From Tamarix chinensis (lineage: Eukaryota > Streptophyta > Magnoliopsida > Caryophyllales > Tamaricaceae): DNA of 64,000 nt. This document shows positions 47,150 to 57,468 of this stretch, piece by piece. Each line of letters begins with the position of its first letter. The stretch's first letter is position 1. Location of the stretch: the NCBI GenBank assembly GCA_030549775.1, contig CM060178.1, positions 66,950,896 through 67,014,895 on the forward strand, read 5' to 3'. The notes below the pieces were generated by a model. It did not search any database. It was given only the letters and a program-made list of their open reading frames with translations, and was not told the origin of the DNA. The translations under genes were made by a program, and so were the position numbers.

Positions 47150-49028
47150 ACTTTAGATCGTGTGGATTTGTGAACCTAACCATAGAGTTCATTGACAACT
47201 CGATTGCCCCCTCTACTTTCTCTACCTTTACTCGCTCCTCTTCCAACAGCCTAGTTTCACTCCCTTCCCCATTAGTTGTTTGGGTCAATTCTTCCCCCAA
47301 CATGACCTTTAGCGCCCGATTCTTGCATATATGTCTTGAATGGTACCTCTCTTCGCACTTAAAACACCGCCCCCTTTCCTGTCGCCTCTGAATCTCCTCA
47401 TCTGTCTAGCGCTGGACTCTGCGGTGACCGGCGGTGTCCTCTGAGCTCCTCTCCGGTGTCGCAATAGCCTGGCAACCCAAAGCCCCCACCATCGTGGGTC
47501 TGGAACTAATAGGGGTAGGTGCGATTGTTGCCAATTGTGAGTTAGGGCCTGTCGAGTTTTTAGGGATTTGGGTATTAGGTATTGGGCTAAGGTCCAGCCG
47601 ATTTCACCCCGTGGCTTGCTAACCTGGTTTGCCCAGTCTCTGACCCAAATCCAAGTCCATGGGTTACCCGAATCTTGTCCTCCACTGACAGCGCCATTTC
47701 CATAATCTTAGTTAAACATCTGGGTTTCAGTACTCGAATTTTAGCCCGGATCTCTGGCCTCAGCCCATTGAGAAAAGTACTCTCGAGTACTTTTGCCGAT
47801 AACCCTACTCTTAATGGTGATGCCAGCAACTCGAATTTCTCCACAAATTCTTTTTATTGAGTTCTTCTGTTTAATCGCCAACAACCTCTCACATAGTGTT
47901 CCTTGATGGCGCGAGCATAACCGATTTGAGCCGAACCTCCTTGAAACCGGACTATGAGCCAAACCGATGACTGTCTTCAGTGTATTGGAACCATGCCAGT
48001 GCCCTTCCTTCCATAGCTATGGCCGCCAACTCCAACTTCTCCAAATCTAGAGTGTGATTTAAGTGGAAATACCTCTTAGCTCTGAAGATCTAGCCATCCG
48101 AATCATTTCCATCAAAATTGGGAAATTCCAGCTAGGGATGGCAACGGGGCGGGTCGGGGACGGGGACCCCATCCCCATCCCGAACCCGATAAGAAAAATA
48201 ATCCCCGAACCCGACCCGATCCCCGAAATTTTTTTATCGGGGATTCCCCGACCCGATCCCCGCGGGGATCAAGTCCCCATACCCGACCCGATCCCCGATC
48301 TATTTTTAATCCTCGATTTATTCCCCGTTCATAAAACCCGACCCGATCCCCGAAACCCGACTTTATACCCGATCCCCGATCTCATCCCCGATCCTCAAAC
48401 TATTTTTTCATATTATATTTTTAATTTATATTCTATAAAAAATTATATATATTATATATATATATATAATTATATAAAAATATATATATAAAAAAATTTC
48501 GGGGCGGGTTCGGGGACAGGGACCCCAAACCCGTCCCCGCCCCGTCCCCGAAAAAATCCCCGTTAAGAATCCCCGAACCCGAACCCGATCCCCGAATTCT
48601 CTCCCCGAACCCGAACCCGAACGGGGAATCCCCGACGGGGCCCCGAACCCGCGGGGAAAATTGCCATCCCTAATTCCAGCTATCAAAAGGGCCTTGTCTC
48701 GACCCTTCCCACAACATTAGCATTAGTTTCTTCCTTGGCTTCCCTCCTCCACTGATGCCCACCCTCCTCCACCAGTGGCCGAGCCCTCAGGTACCACCCT
48801 CTTCGGCAGCACTAGCATCTCATTTATCGTTTTGTCCATTGATTCCATCCTTGTCTCCATAGATTCCATCCTCCCTTCAAATATCAGTAATCTCCTAGTG
48901 TCAGCCTTCACCATCTCCATTTCCTTGTTCAAGTTTGCCTGAGCCGCCTCAAATTTCTCTTCCAATGCATCAACCTTCTTTTGCGACATCTTTCCATAGA
49001 CCATAATTGTAGAGGGCTCTATTACCAA
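47150..49028 (-). pseudogene. gypsy gag with CCHC knuckle, split by a MITE
   Basis: The gag begins near 49028 just inside the primer site with a coiled-coil-like stretch (KVDALEEKFEAAQANL). Then comes the 540-bp MITE at 48133-48672, then LEFPNFDGNDSDGWI, RAKRYFHLNH and WFQY (the retrotransposon gag core). It ends with RCFKCEERYHSRHICKNR at about 47325-47366, a CX2CX4HX4C zinc knuckle. Stops occur between parts. Confidence 0.83.
48133..48672. mobile_element. hAT-type MITE, 540 bp, GGGATGGCAA family
   Basis: Exact 8-bp duplications ATTCCAGC lie at 48125-48132 and 48673-48680, with termini TAGGGATGGCAAC and ATTGCCATCCCTA as inverted repeats. The body is made of short repeats CCCGACCCGATCCCCG on one side and their inverse on the other, around an AT-rich core with (TA)n at about 48440-48495. 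Any frames are by-products of the repeats. Confidence 0.95.
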
Positions 49029-49030
49029 TT
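49014..49030 (-). promoter_or_regulatory. primer-binding site
   Basis: Minus strand TTGGTAATAGAGCCC lies right after the 5' LTR. It resembles TGGTATCAGAGCC, complementary to the 3' end of initiator tRNA-Met, with a small alteration in the middle. Confidence 0.75.
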
Positions 49031-49428
49031 TGTTAGTTCAGACCCTATCAACTAGGCTATCTATGCAATTAATAGCAGAGAGTAGAGAATGATCGGAGAA
49101 TTTGTTTGGATTACTAGTTTAATGATACTCCAGGAATTAGAGACCCTAGAGCCTCCCGATATTTCCACACACCATACATATCCCCTCTCCACATACCATT
49201 CCCTGCTATATATCCCCTACTGCACTGACCTCCTCTCACCACATGACTCAGCAGCTAACAAACTCCCTAACCGAATTGGCACACTGCCCAATAACAGAAA
49301 ATGACAGCTACACTAAGGGAAATAACTAACAGAAATAAATTGAGAAATATATGCGGTCCTGCCCAGCTCATCCCCCTTCTCTGGTGACTCTGCGTCTCAC
49401 ATAGGTCCTCTTGATCAATGGCCTATCA
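49031..49428 (-). repeat. chromovirus 5' LTR
   Basis: 398 bp, starting TGTTAGTTCAGACCCTATCA and ending GGCCTATCA on the plus strand. It is nearly colinear with the 3' LTR. Confidence 0.93.
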
Positions 49429-49448
49429 AGAACCTGACATTAAATCTC

Positions 49449-49843
49449 TGTTAGGTTCCAGCAATTCAGATAGCACAGTGAGCAGAGAACAAATAACAGA
49501 TGAATATTTGAGAGAAGAAAGGCTAGATGATAGATTGATAAGAGAGGAGAAGAGTTTATGCCCAGGTATTCGAGGTCCTGGTGCCCTCCCTATTCCACTC
49601 AATTCCCACCTGCCTCCTCTTCCCCTTCCCTGACTACTAATTGAGGTGGGCACAGCTCCCTAGCCTCTGACTCAGTATAACTACCAAAACAAAAACCCCC
49701 CAACAAAATAAAACACTCAGCCTAACGTAGACTCTGATTTACTAATAGACAAATTATAAAGGATATCGGGTTGGACCAGCTATAACGGTTGGCTGTCTCA
49801 TTTCTTGCCCCTCATGTAGGTGTATTTGATTATCGGCCTATCA
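49449..49843 (-). mobile_element. solo LTR related to the chromovirus LTR
   Basis: Plus-strand text begins TGTTAGGTTCCAGC and ends ATTATCGGCCTATCA. Flanks ATCTC (49444-49448) and GTCTC (49844-49848) agree at four of five. Length (395 bp), start TGTTAG and end GGCCTATCA equal the neighbouring chromovirus LTR, but the middle has diverged greatly, so it belongs to a related subfamily. Only 20 bp separate the two insertions. Confidence 0.78.
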
Positions 49844-49848
49844 GTCTC

Positions 49849-51906
49849 CTGTCATTAAAACACAATTTCATGCTCATATTCCCATCTATTCTTCTGATCA
49901 AACTGTCTGGGACATTGAATTTAAACACGCATATTTCACTTGCTCTCTTTTTGTACTTTTTCCTATCAAGTTATTCTACACTGCTCATGTATCTAAGGAA
50001 ATGGAGGAGATTGCTTAAGGAAAGGAATAAAGTCTCTTGAGTCATTTCCTTCCAACTGGATGTGCTGGTGCAATATTTTAATCAATGAGATACAGTCCAG
50101 AATGCTCAATTGCTCATCAACAGGCTCCAGCTAAAACATTCAAATAGTTCCCATCCCTGAGATACTATATTATTTAACATATCTTGACAAAAGCGGGTGA
50201 GGCTTTAGGCACGGTATATCTATCTATCATTTAGGGAAGAAAATCTAACACTTGGTTACTGACTCACTGTATTCTTTTTCGATCACTTAGCAAGACTAAA
50301 AGACAACATTTCCCAGCACACTGCTCACTAGATCACCGTCCCCTCCCAGAGAAAACAATTAAAAAAAGAAGAGAAAACCCAAGCCACCAGCAATCTAACT
50401 GCAGTTGACACAACTCAATACATGTCTGAAAATCTATAGAAATGACAAAAGACGGCTTACATATACCCAATTAGCTCGTGCAAATATTGAATATATCAAC
50501 TCAGTCAGTTACACCAACAAAAGAGGATTCCAATCTCCTGCAATCCTAACCCATCAATTAAACATCATAAAATTATTCTATATGTACAATTATCATCCTT
50601 ACTTTGATAATATTAAAGTTAACTGGACCAAATTGCAGATAGGGTTAACTGGAGAAATTAGCATCAAGAATACCTGACTTGTAAAAGGGAGATGTTAAAT
50701 TACCATCAAGATTGGATATATTGGCTAATTGGAGAAATACTTAAAGTTCCCCTCCCTCACAATATGTTACTGGAGCATATACGCCTAAGATTTACAGAAA
50801 TAATTATTAACATAAGGGCAGAGAGAATCATTTACCTACAACTATTCCATGTTTCAGAAATGGGATGAAGGATGGTGAAAAGGATTGAAGAAGGGCACTG
50901 GTGCAACAAAGGATTGAGTGGGTGGGTGAGGGAGGGAGGCGACACAAACAATGTAAGAGAGTGACAATGAAAAAAGAAGAAGAAAATTGACTTAAAATGG
51001 TTGCTGAAATCATGAAACGCTCGTCAGCGAAGTAGAAAAGATGGATGGAGTGATGTTTCAAAGAAGAAGAAGAAGAAAAGCTGGTGTGCCAAATTGATGA
51101 AGGAGCAGAAGACTGACAGGCAGAGATTTGACAAGAAGCGCTATATATATATATATATTAACTGGGAAATCTTGAACAAGTTTTTTCTTGAAGAAGGGAT
51201 ACACTCCATCTCTCTTTGTATTTTTTTTTTTGGATTGAAAACAAGTAAGTCAAAACTAACTTTTGTGGTCTACAAAATTCTGTGTCCAACGTTATAAAAT
51301 ACAAGCTTGAAAATTAAAAACAACACAGTTCCTAACAAATACACTTTGTGTTAAGATTTTCGTTTGAGCCCAGAAAATCAGAAACAAAAACTATAAGGAA
51401 CAGAACCTCAATATTAAAGTGACATATAATAAATTAGAACAAATTGTTCAACTTATTATAGTAGAGCCATTGGGCTAAACTTCTATGAGGCTCTTGTCTT
51501 CATGTTTAGTCTCGTATTCATTCATATTATTGTTTATTTGCGGAGAAGTCCTTTTAGATCTGCAAAACAGAAAAAAACTATTGGTTCAAAAGGATAGAGT
51601 GACAAGGGTTCGTTTGGACAAAGTGTTGCATCATATCCTGCATATGAGCACAATAAGCTACTATTAGTTATTAAAGAGCAACTAAAATTAGTTTCTATCA
51701 TCAGATTTTGCCATAGCATTCAGAAGTTTAAGCTATGTGGTTATATGTTCAATATAATTATTTATTCTTCTAGTGGCTAAGAACCACACTCCATCTCCTA
51801 ACTCCACAAACAAGTCAAGAATTACTGACTGTGGCCTCGTAGAGTTTCCCCATTTCCTGAGTGCCTGTGGGATTATTGGTGAATCTACATCCACATTAAT
51901 TTTTAT
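49849..51906. other. no gene recognised; short TA repeat
   Basis: Contains a (TA)n tract at about 51140-51160 and an AAG-rich stretch near 51062-51078. No frame with motifs or splice structure was found. Confidence 0.4.
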
Positions 51907-52254
51907 GGTTCGTTTATTTTGGGGTGAATGAAGGTTAATAGAATTGATTCACCTTGTTTGAGAATGAATTTTATTAACCTCAACTAGGTGAATCGGGGCT
52001 AAAGTTTCACCTCTGTTCACCCTGGTTAATATTATTTTTGTTAATCTCTAATTTTAGAGGTAACAAAGGTAAAGGTGAAAACATAAATAAATTTTATACA
52101 CTCATTTCAATCCAAACAGAATTTTTAAAACATTATTCACCCAATTTAGGCTAATATCATTCAAATAGCATTTTAAAACATTTATCCTGATTCACCTCTA
52201 TTTGCTTTACTTAGGTTAATTTTTGATATTTACCTTCACTCCACATAAATGGAC
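51907..52254. mobile_element. MITE-like inverted-repeat element, about 350 bp
   Basis: The left part GGTTCGTTTATTTTGGGGTG followed by AATGAAGGTTAA is mirrored at the right by TTTACCTTCACTCCACATAA followed by ATGGAC. GATTCACC and GGTGAATC words recur between. No clear target duplication was found, so the superfamily is open (hAT or Harbinger possible). Confidence 0.5.
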
Positions 52255-52717
52255 TGTTAGGCTTCTTGCTGTTGGTGGACAATGAGGGCTGGAATCTTAC
52301 CCGAACTTGAAGAAATTGCGAAAGTATAGAAGTGCATAAAATTTAAGCTGTAGTTAAATTTCACTGGTGGAAAAGAAATGCTGGAGGATCTTAGTATCTG
52401 CTAAGAGAACTGAATTGTTATTGCTAATGAAAAAGTGGCATGCCAGTTCTGCATGAATAAAATATTTGTCTAGTATGGTGTATAAGGGACGCAAGACTAC
52501 AACAAAATGCAGCTTTGACCTTTTGTGCTACAGAGTTGTCGTTGGTTGAGTTGATTTATAAAATTTTCCAAACCAGCATCTTCATCATTTTTGTTTTGCT
52601 TTTCTTAACCGTGTTATGAATCTTTTATTTGAGCTTTCTTTCTTACACCAAAGTTATTGGCTTATAGCTTCTAGTGTACCAGGAAACATTATAATGAAAA
52701 TGTTTGTCCAAATGCAG

Positions 52718-52802
52718 GTGCCACTGGATTCTGATAATCTGTACTTCAGTTCTGAGCTGGAAGCATTGTAGAATTTTCCTGAAAATTATATTCAGCTTGA
52801 TG
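52718..52802 (+). other. putative 5' exon of the RBM18-like gene
   Basis: An acceptor-like TCCAAATGCAG precedes this stretch, and its last three bases are ATG, directly before GTGATT. Splicing this ATG to the exon at 54040 would give a start Met followed by DPCFSDETSE, which matches the short N-terminus usual in plant RBM18 homologues. The donor GTGATT is weak, so another first exon is possible. Confidence 0.35.
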
Positions 52803-54039
52803 GTGATTAAAACATACTTCAGTTATTATTCGTTTAAGCTCATATTCTTTACATCATGAATTTCTGCTACTTTGTTTCGTGGTTGTATGTCTTCTCCAAA
52901 TACGTTGCTCCACATAGTTATCTCTGGATTTGGGTAATTTCTAGATGACTTGACCAATGTTTTGGTCCTTGGGAAAACAAAGTAGGGGCTGTGGTTATAG
53001 CCTGCCAATCAGGCAATAAAATTGCGGCTGCAGTGTCGTGGTATTGGAGCGTTGCGAATGATAAATTATGTGTCGCAGCATGAATTATTATTTTAATTTC
53101 ACTTTATACTTTAATTATTATTTATTGATTATTTGAATATGAATATTCAAAAAACTAGTGTTTTATATTATATTAGTAGTATTTAAGTGAGTCATTATAT
53201 ACTAAATTGTCCTAACAATCTTCAATTTACCTTGGAATAAAAAAAGATGTTATTTAGTAGGACATGTAAAGGTAACAAATGACAATACTTTACTATTGTT
53301 CAATAGTACTTGGTTCAAGACATATATAGTAAATGAACAAGGAAAAATTATCATGCATGCTTTTTTCAATAGATTTAAGAATTCATTAATAAATTGCTAA
53401 ATTATTTGCAATTTATGGCTGATATTTTCTGATTTATCGACGATTTACCGGCCGATAAATGTGAATTGTTAAAACCATGGCCTATCGATAATTTCGAATC
53501 GCAGTTGATCAAAAAACTGCTAAATAGCGGCCGCCACACTATAGCGGGACCACTATTTAATTGTATGCTGTCAGTTCCTTATTACATGTCCTAATTTTTT
53601 GGGACTTTGTGGATTGTTTTGGTCACTCTTAAATGTCTTGTAGTCATGTATGATGGTGAAGTTATTCAATTTTCAGACATTTTGAAGGTTGCTGTTTCCT
53701 GGTAAATTTTCTTTTGTACATAAAATGATCGATTCAACATCATTTATCGATCATGAAGCAGATTATATGTAAAGTTCACTATCAATGGTCAGTCACATAT
53801 AGTTTTCTCAGTTTTCTATCTTTTTGGATACTGTGTTGCATGGGGATTAAGCAAGCCTCATTCCGAAATCGCATTCTATATTACTTTGTTAATTCTAGAT
53901 AATAAAGCCACTGGAGACTATTTCACATTAACCAATGACAGATAGCATGTCCAGTGTTTCTATGGAAAATATTAACTGTTTATAACCGTTTTCTGACATG
54001 AGGGTACGGTTACTGATTCAGCAATCAATTCATTTGCAG
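52803..54039 (+). other. probable intron with repeat debris
   Basis: AT-rich with a TAGCGG-type patch near 53515-53560. It ends in TTCATTTGCAG, a good acceptor, at 54039. No separate gene is supported. Confidence 0.4.
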
Positions 54040-54715
54040 GATCCATGTTTTAGTGATGAGACTTCTGAGAGGAGAATTTACATTGGTAACATTGATCACC
54101 GAATTTCAGAGTATGCATTATCTTAATTTGAATATATTTCTCAACGATTCATTTGGCCGTGTGGACTCCAATTCTGACTCATAATGTTGCATTTTGGTGG
54201 TGAAGGGCTACTTTGATTAAGATGTTTTCTCCATTTGGAAAGGTCGAATCAGAAGACTTCTTATGGCACACTCGAGGACCGAAACGAGGAGAGCCACGTG
54301 GATATGCTTTCATTCAGTATAGCAAGAAAGAGGTAAGCATGGTCAATTATCATGCTTATAACACTTCAGTTTTTGCAGGTATGTCACATTTCTTTACTAG
54401 AATGAGTATTTCATCCCTTCATTAAAAGTGAGTATGCAGGAAGCTGAACTAGCAAAGGAGAAGATGCATGGGAGATTGGCTGCAGGACGGCCCATGGTTG
54501 TTCGCCTTGCTGGTGAGAAATGTGTCTCTGAGACGGCAGAAAATTCGTCCAAGATCATTGGTGGTAATACAAAAACTTGGAGTAGGTGTACAGGTAGCAC
54601 CTCTGGACAAATGGGTCGTACTGCTAAAATTGCTGCGATAAAGAACAAATTGAAGACATTAGAGGAAGAGAGTATTAGACCAAAGAAGCAGAAGCAAGGT
54701 GACGGCATATCATAG
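54040..54715 (+). CDS. RBM18: RBM18-like RNA-binding protein, single RRM, three coding exons
   Basis: The coding exons are 54040-54110, 54206-54332 and 54440-54715, all with GT-AG introns and a consistent phase, giving 157 residues plus a start Met from upstream. The RRM has RNP2 RIYIGNI in exon one and RNP1 RGYAFIQY in exon two. KMFSPFGKVESEDFLWHT and GPKRGEPRGYAF match the RBM18 family, whose members have this single RRM near the N-terminus. The third exon gives EAELAKEKMHGRLAAGRPM and a C-terminal TAKIAAIKNKLKTLEEE helix also seen in human RBM18, then a Lys-rich end and TAG. RBM18 proteins are predicted nuclear RNA binders of unclear role. No frameshift is seen, so it is probably functional. 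The start codon is not settled. Confidence 0.88.
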
Positions 54716-56686
54716 TGATAGATCCATTTCACGTTGAAATGCATGAACTCTGGTGATGACCGGAAGAAAATGTGTACGGCAATGTGGCTGGAATGTCGGC
54801 AGCCATGTTAGCTCTTCCGTCTGAGAGAGAAATGTAAACGTGACGCAAGGGTCAGAGAAACAATATGTATCGTAGGCTAGCAGGGCTATTTCTGGGTGGT
54901 TGGTGTTGGTGTTCTCTTACTAAAAAAATATGTATAAAAAATGAAGCGGTGTTTGTGTTAGTATTGTGGCTCTATTATTACAAAAATAATACTACTAACA
55001 TGAAAATAATAATAATGATTAACATAAAAATTAAAGTAATATCGTTTTTTAAGGGAGGGTTTAAATTTACTTATCAAGGTCACTAAAAATAAAATCTAAA
55101 TCAATATTTAATATCACTAATTATTTATAGTAATTCATTAGCTATATTATTTTAAATGAAAAATTGAAGCCTTATCAAGTGTTATGAACTCTTGTTAGTC
55201 AAATTAATAATGGTTAGTGTATGAATAATCAATAATATGATATTTTTTAGAGTCACTATAAACAATAATAGAAATAATAAATAATATCACAAACTCTTTT
55301 TATTACGTGACTTTTATAAATCTTAATATGGGGGTAAGATAATTTTAGCATAAATTGTACAAGAGTCCCAAAAATAAATAAATAGCTAGATAATAAGATG
55401 TATAATAACAAAATAATTTGTCGGGGAACCCTTGCTATGTCTAATAACTAAATAATTAGATATTACAAAAAAATATATGGATGATTTGTTACGTTTTCAT
55501 CATCGTTACTTAGATCACGTTTTATTTACCTACTTTTTTAGATTGGATCTAATAGGATATCATTGGATTTGATATAATTAGTATTGGTAAAATTAATAAT
55601 TTTTATATTAATCATAATGTTATCGGTGTTAATTATTACTATTACAATTATTATATTAATGATGATAATAAGTAATTATAAATAAATTATTTTTATAAAT
55701 ATTATTGGATATAATTATTATAAATACCAAATATTATTGATCTAATTTGATCTAAATGGCATTGATTTAATCTAATTTAAAAATAAGACAGGAAAAACAG
55801 AGCATTAAAGTATTTGAAATAATATGGAAAGTATTAGAAACTTCTTGAATAATAAGTTAAAAGGCAAAGCCTCATGGCAAAATAATTTCAAGCAACTTCA
55901 ACTGCTATACAATATTTAGATGTACCGTGCAAGGTACAATCAAATGACTTAACATGCTGACATAGTGGGGGTTATCAGACAACGAACTAGTAACCATAAC
56001 CGAAACATATTGCAGTGCGGTGGCTTTTTATATTATATGTTGCGAATTCAAGTTTCGGAAGGATATACATTGATCCAAAAAAAGAGTTGATAGACATTAA
56101 TCTAAAAAAAAAAAAAAAAAAAAAGAAAGGATGATAGATATCATGTCAACGGAGGATATATACATAGATCCAAACGAGTATGTACAGTTGTACACATGGG
56201 GATGCAGACACGATATATATATTAAAATGAATATGGTATATTTACAAATATTTTGGAGAGGCGGAAACGTGAAAATAGAAACGGTAGAAATATTTTTGAG
56301 GCAGAGACGTTGAGTTAAACAAGATTTTCATGCAACAGTAGAATATACATACTGATCCAAAGAATGATACATCAACGAAAATAAATATACATACACTAAG
56401 AAATAAAGATAAATATCAACTAAAAGTACTTCATTTGATGTACAACGACCCCTAAAAAAGTATAACCCTACCAAAAAATATATACAATGATCCAAATCAA
56501 ATTTGCCACTCGGCCAACACATTTCTCGGGACAAACGGATAAGCAAATATCATTTCCAAATAAAGAGCGATGTAGCCGACCAAAATGATAATGAAGGCAG
56601 AAAATCAATCAAATCCACTACACCGAAAATCTTAATCCAGCACTTCTGATCTTTTATTGAAAGGGACGAACAAATTGCTTGATGAT
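54716..56686. other. 3' flank of the RBM18-like gene and AT-rich spacer
   Basis: The first few hundred bases are likely 3' untranslated region. An A run of about 21 lies at 56105-56125. The phrase TACAT-GATCCAA recurs loosely near 56068, 56161, 56348 and 56485, but I see no gene or delimited element. Confidence 0.4.
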
Positions 56687-56818
56687 TCAGTAAAGCAGTA
56701 CAGCCTGTATTACGTAGTAGGATTTCACACTAAAGAACCGGTTATTCATACCCCACCAGACCATCCACGGGTTAGCAACCATCAGCTCTCGCAGCTGAAG
56801 CTTCACTCTTGCTTGGTC
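56687..56818 (-). CDS. possible terminal exon of a host gene, unidentified
   Basis: On the minus strand, after an acceptor TTTTTATTCAG, the frame runs 43 codons from DQARVKLQLRELMVANPWM through VWWGMNNRFFSVKSYYVI to a TGA. The residue mix (Trp, Tyr, aromatic clusters) and GC content are gene-like and differ from nearby AT-rich DNA. I do not recognise the family. The rest would lie to the right, beyond the copia insertion. A chance frame remains possible. Confidence 0.35.
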   Translation of the reverse strand, partial: DQARVKLQLRELMVANPWMVWWGMNNRFFSVKSYYVIQAVLLY

Positions 56819-56955
56819 CTGAATAAAAATCAAACTGTAAAGAGTTTGGTTTCTGGTGGCTCATGCACACACAAGAAATGGCTTTCCCTTCCATTTTATC
56901 AATCTTGGCTAAAAAAAGGTTTTTAAAACCTTTACACCCGTTTAGGGACTAGTTT

Positions 56956-57055
56956 TTAAGCAGTGACAGCCGCCATCTTTTCTTCTGACATAAAGGATAC
57001 ATGTTTCCTTGGAGCAGGCAGGCAACCAACGCTGTCAACTATATCTGCTAGTTTA
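56956..57055 (-). CDS. possible exon cut by the copia insertion
   Basis: On the minus strand the frame LADIVDSVGCLPAPRKHV then SFMSEEKMAAVTA ends in TAA and abuts the copia LTR start at 57056. It may be an alternative last exon of the same gene as 56687-56818. If real, the copia element inserted within or next to coding sequence. The protein is not recognised. Confidence 0.3.
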
Positions 57056-57366
57056 TGTTAAAGTATAATTCAAGCTTGTATGGTCCATGTAGACTAGGCT
57101 AAATAAGTCAGATTTAGTTTGCTGAATTATAGGAAGACTCTGTCAAAGTTGTTGCTGGTTTTCTACTATTAATTTAGGCTTATTTGAATTTCTGTTTAAG
57201 TCAGATTGTTATCCTTAATTCTAGGTGATGTTAGATATGGTTAGTGGAGCTAGTTAGTTGCCTTTCATTAGGTTACTTAAGCATTGTATTGGTTCTGATT
57301 TTAATTGAATGAATAAGACGTGTTTTCTGTTCTTCACATCTCTATCTCCAATTCTCTGTTTTGACA
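57056..57366 (+). repeat. copia 5' LTR, about 311 bp
   Basis: Starts TGTTAAAGTATAATTC and ends CTGTTTTGACA, with short inverted ends TGTTAA/TTGACA. The 3' LTR is outside the window, so the left boundary is inferred from the TG start and the position of the primer site. Confidence 0.7.
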
Positions 57367-57369
57367 ATA

Positions 57370-57384
57370 TTTGGAATCAAAGCG
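57370..57384 (+). promoter_or_regulatory. copia primer-binding site
   Basis: TTTGGAATCAAAGCG a few bases after the LTR matches the tRNA-Met site TGGTATCAGAGC with two substitutions. Confidence 0.7.
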
Positions 57385-57468
57385 AGAGAGTAATCCTGGG
57401 TCTGGTGAGTGTTTCATGTGAGAGATTAAACACAAGGGAAACACAGGGTTGTTAGTGAATCATTCACC

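Larger units (their letters stand above)
43498..49428 (-). mobile_element. Ty3/gypsy chromovirus, complete layout, inactivated
   Basis: LTRs lie at 49031-49428 (5') and 43498-43887 (3'), about 93% alike by eye. On the minus strand each starts TGATAGGCCATTGATCAAG and ends TTAACA or CTAACA. The order between them is primer site, gag with CCHC knuckle, protease, reverse transcriptase, RNase H, integrase, chromodomain and polypurine tract. A chromodomain at the integrase end places it among chromoviruses; the 0.4 kb LTRs would suit the Reina group, but that is a guess. Flanks ACAGC and AGAAC match at only three of five. A 540-bp MITE interrupts gag. Confidence 0.93.

Noticed and set aside
48063..48491. 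142-codon frame rich in PDP and IPD
   Set aside because: It is made by the CCCGACCCGATCCCC repeats of the MITE.
52826..53008. 60-codon minus-strand frame starting MAGYNHSPYF
   Set aside because: No recognisable motif, and it overlaps the probable intron of the RBM18-like gene.
56105..56125. A run as the tail of a non-LTR retrotransposon or processed copy
   Set aside because: No reverse transcriptase, no coding sequence upstream and no target duplication found.
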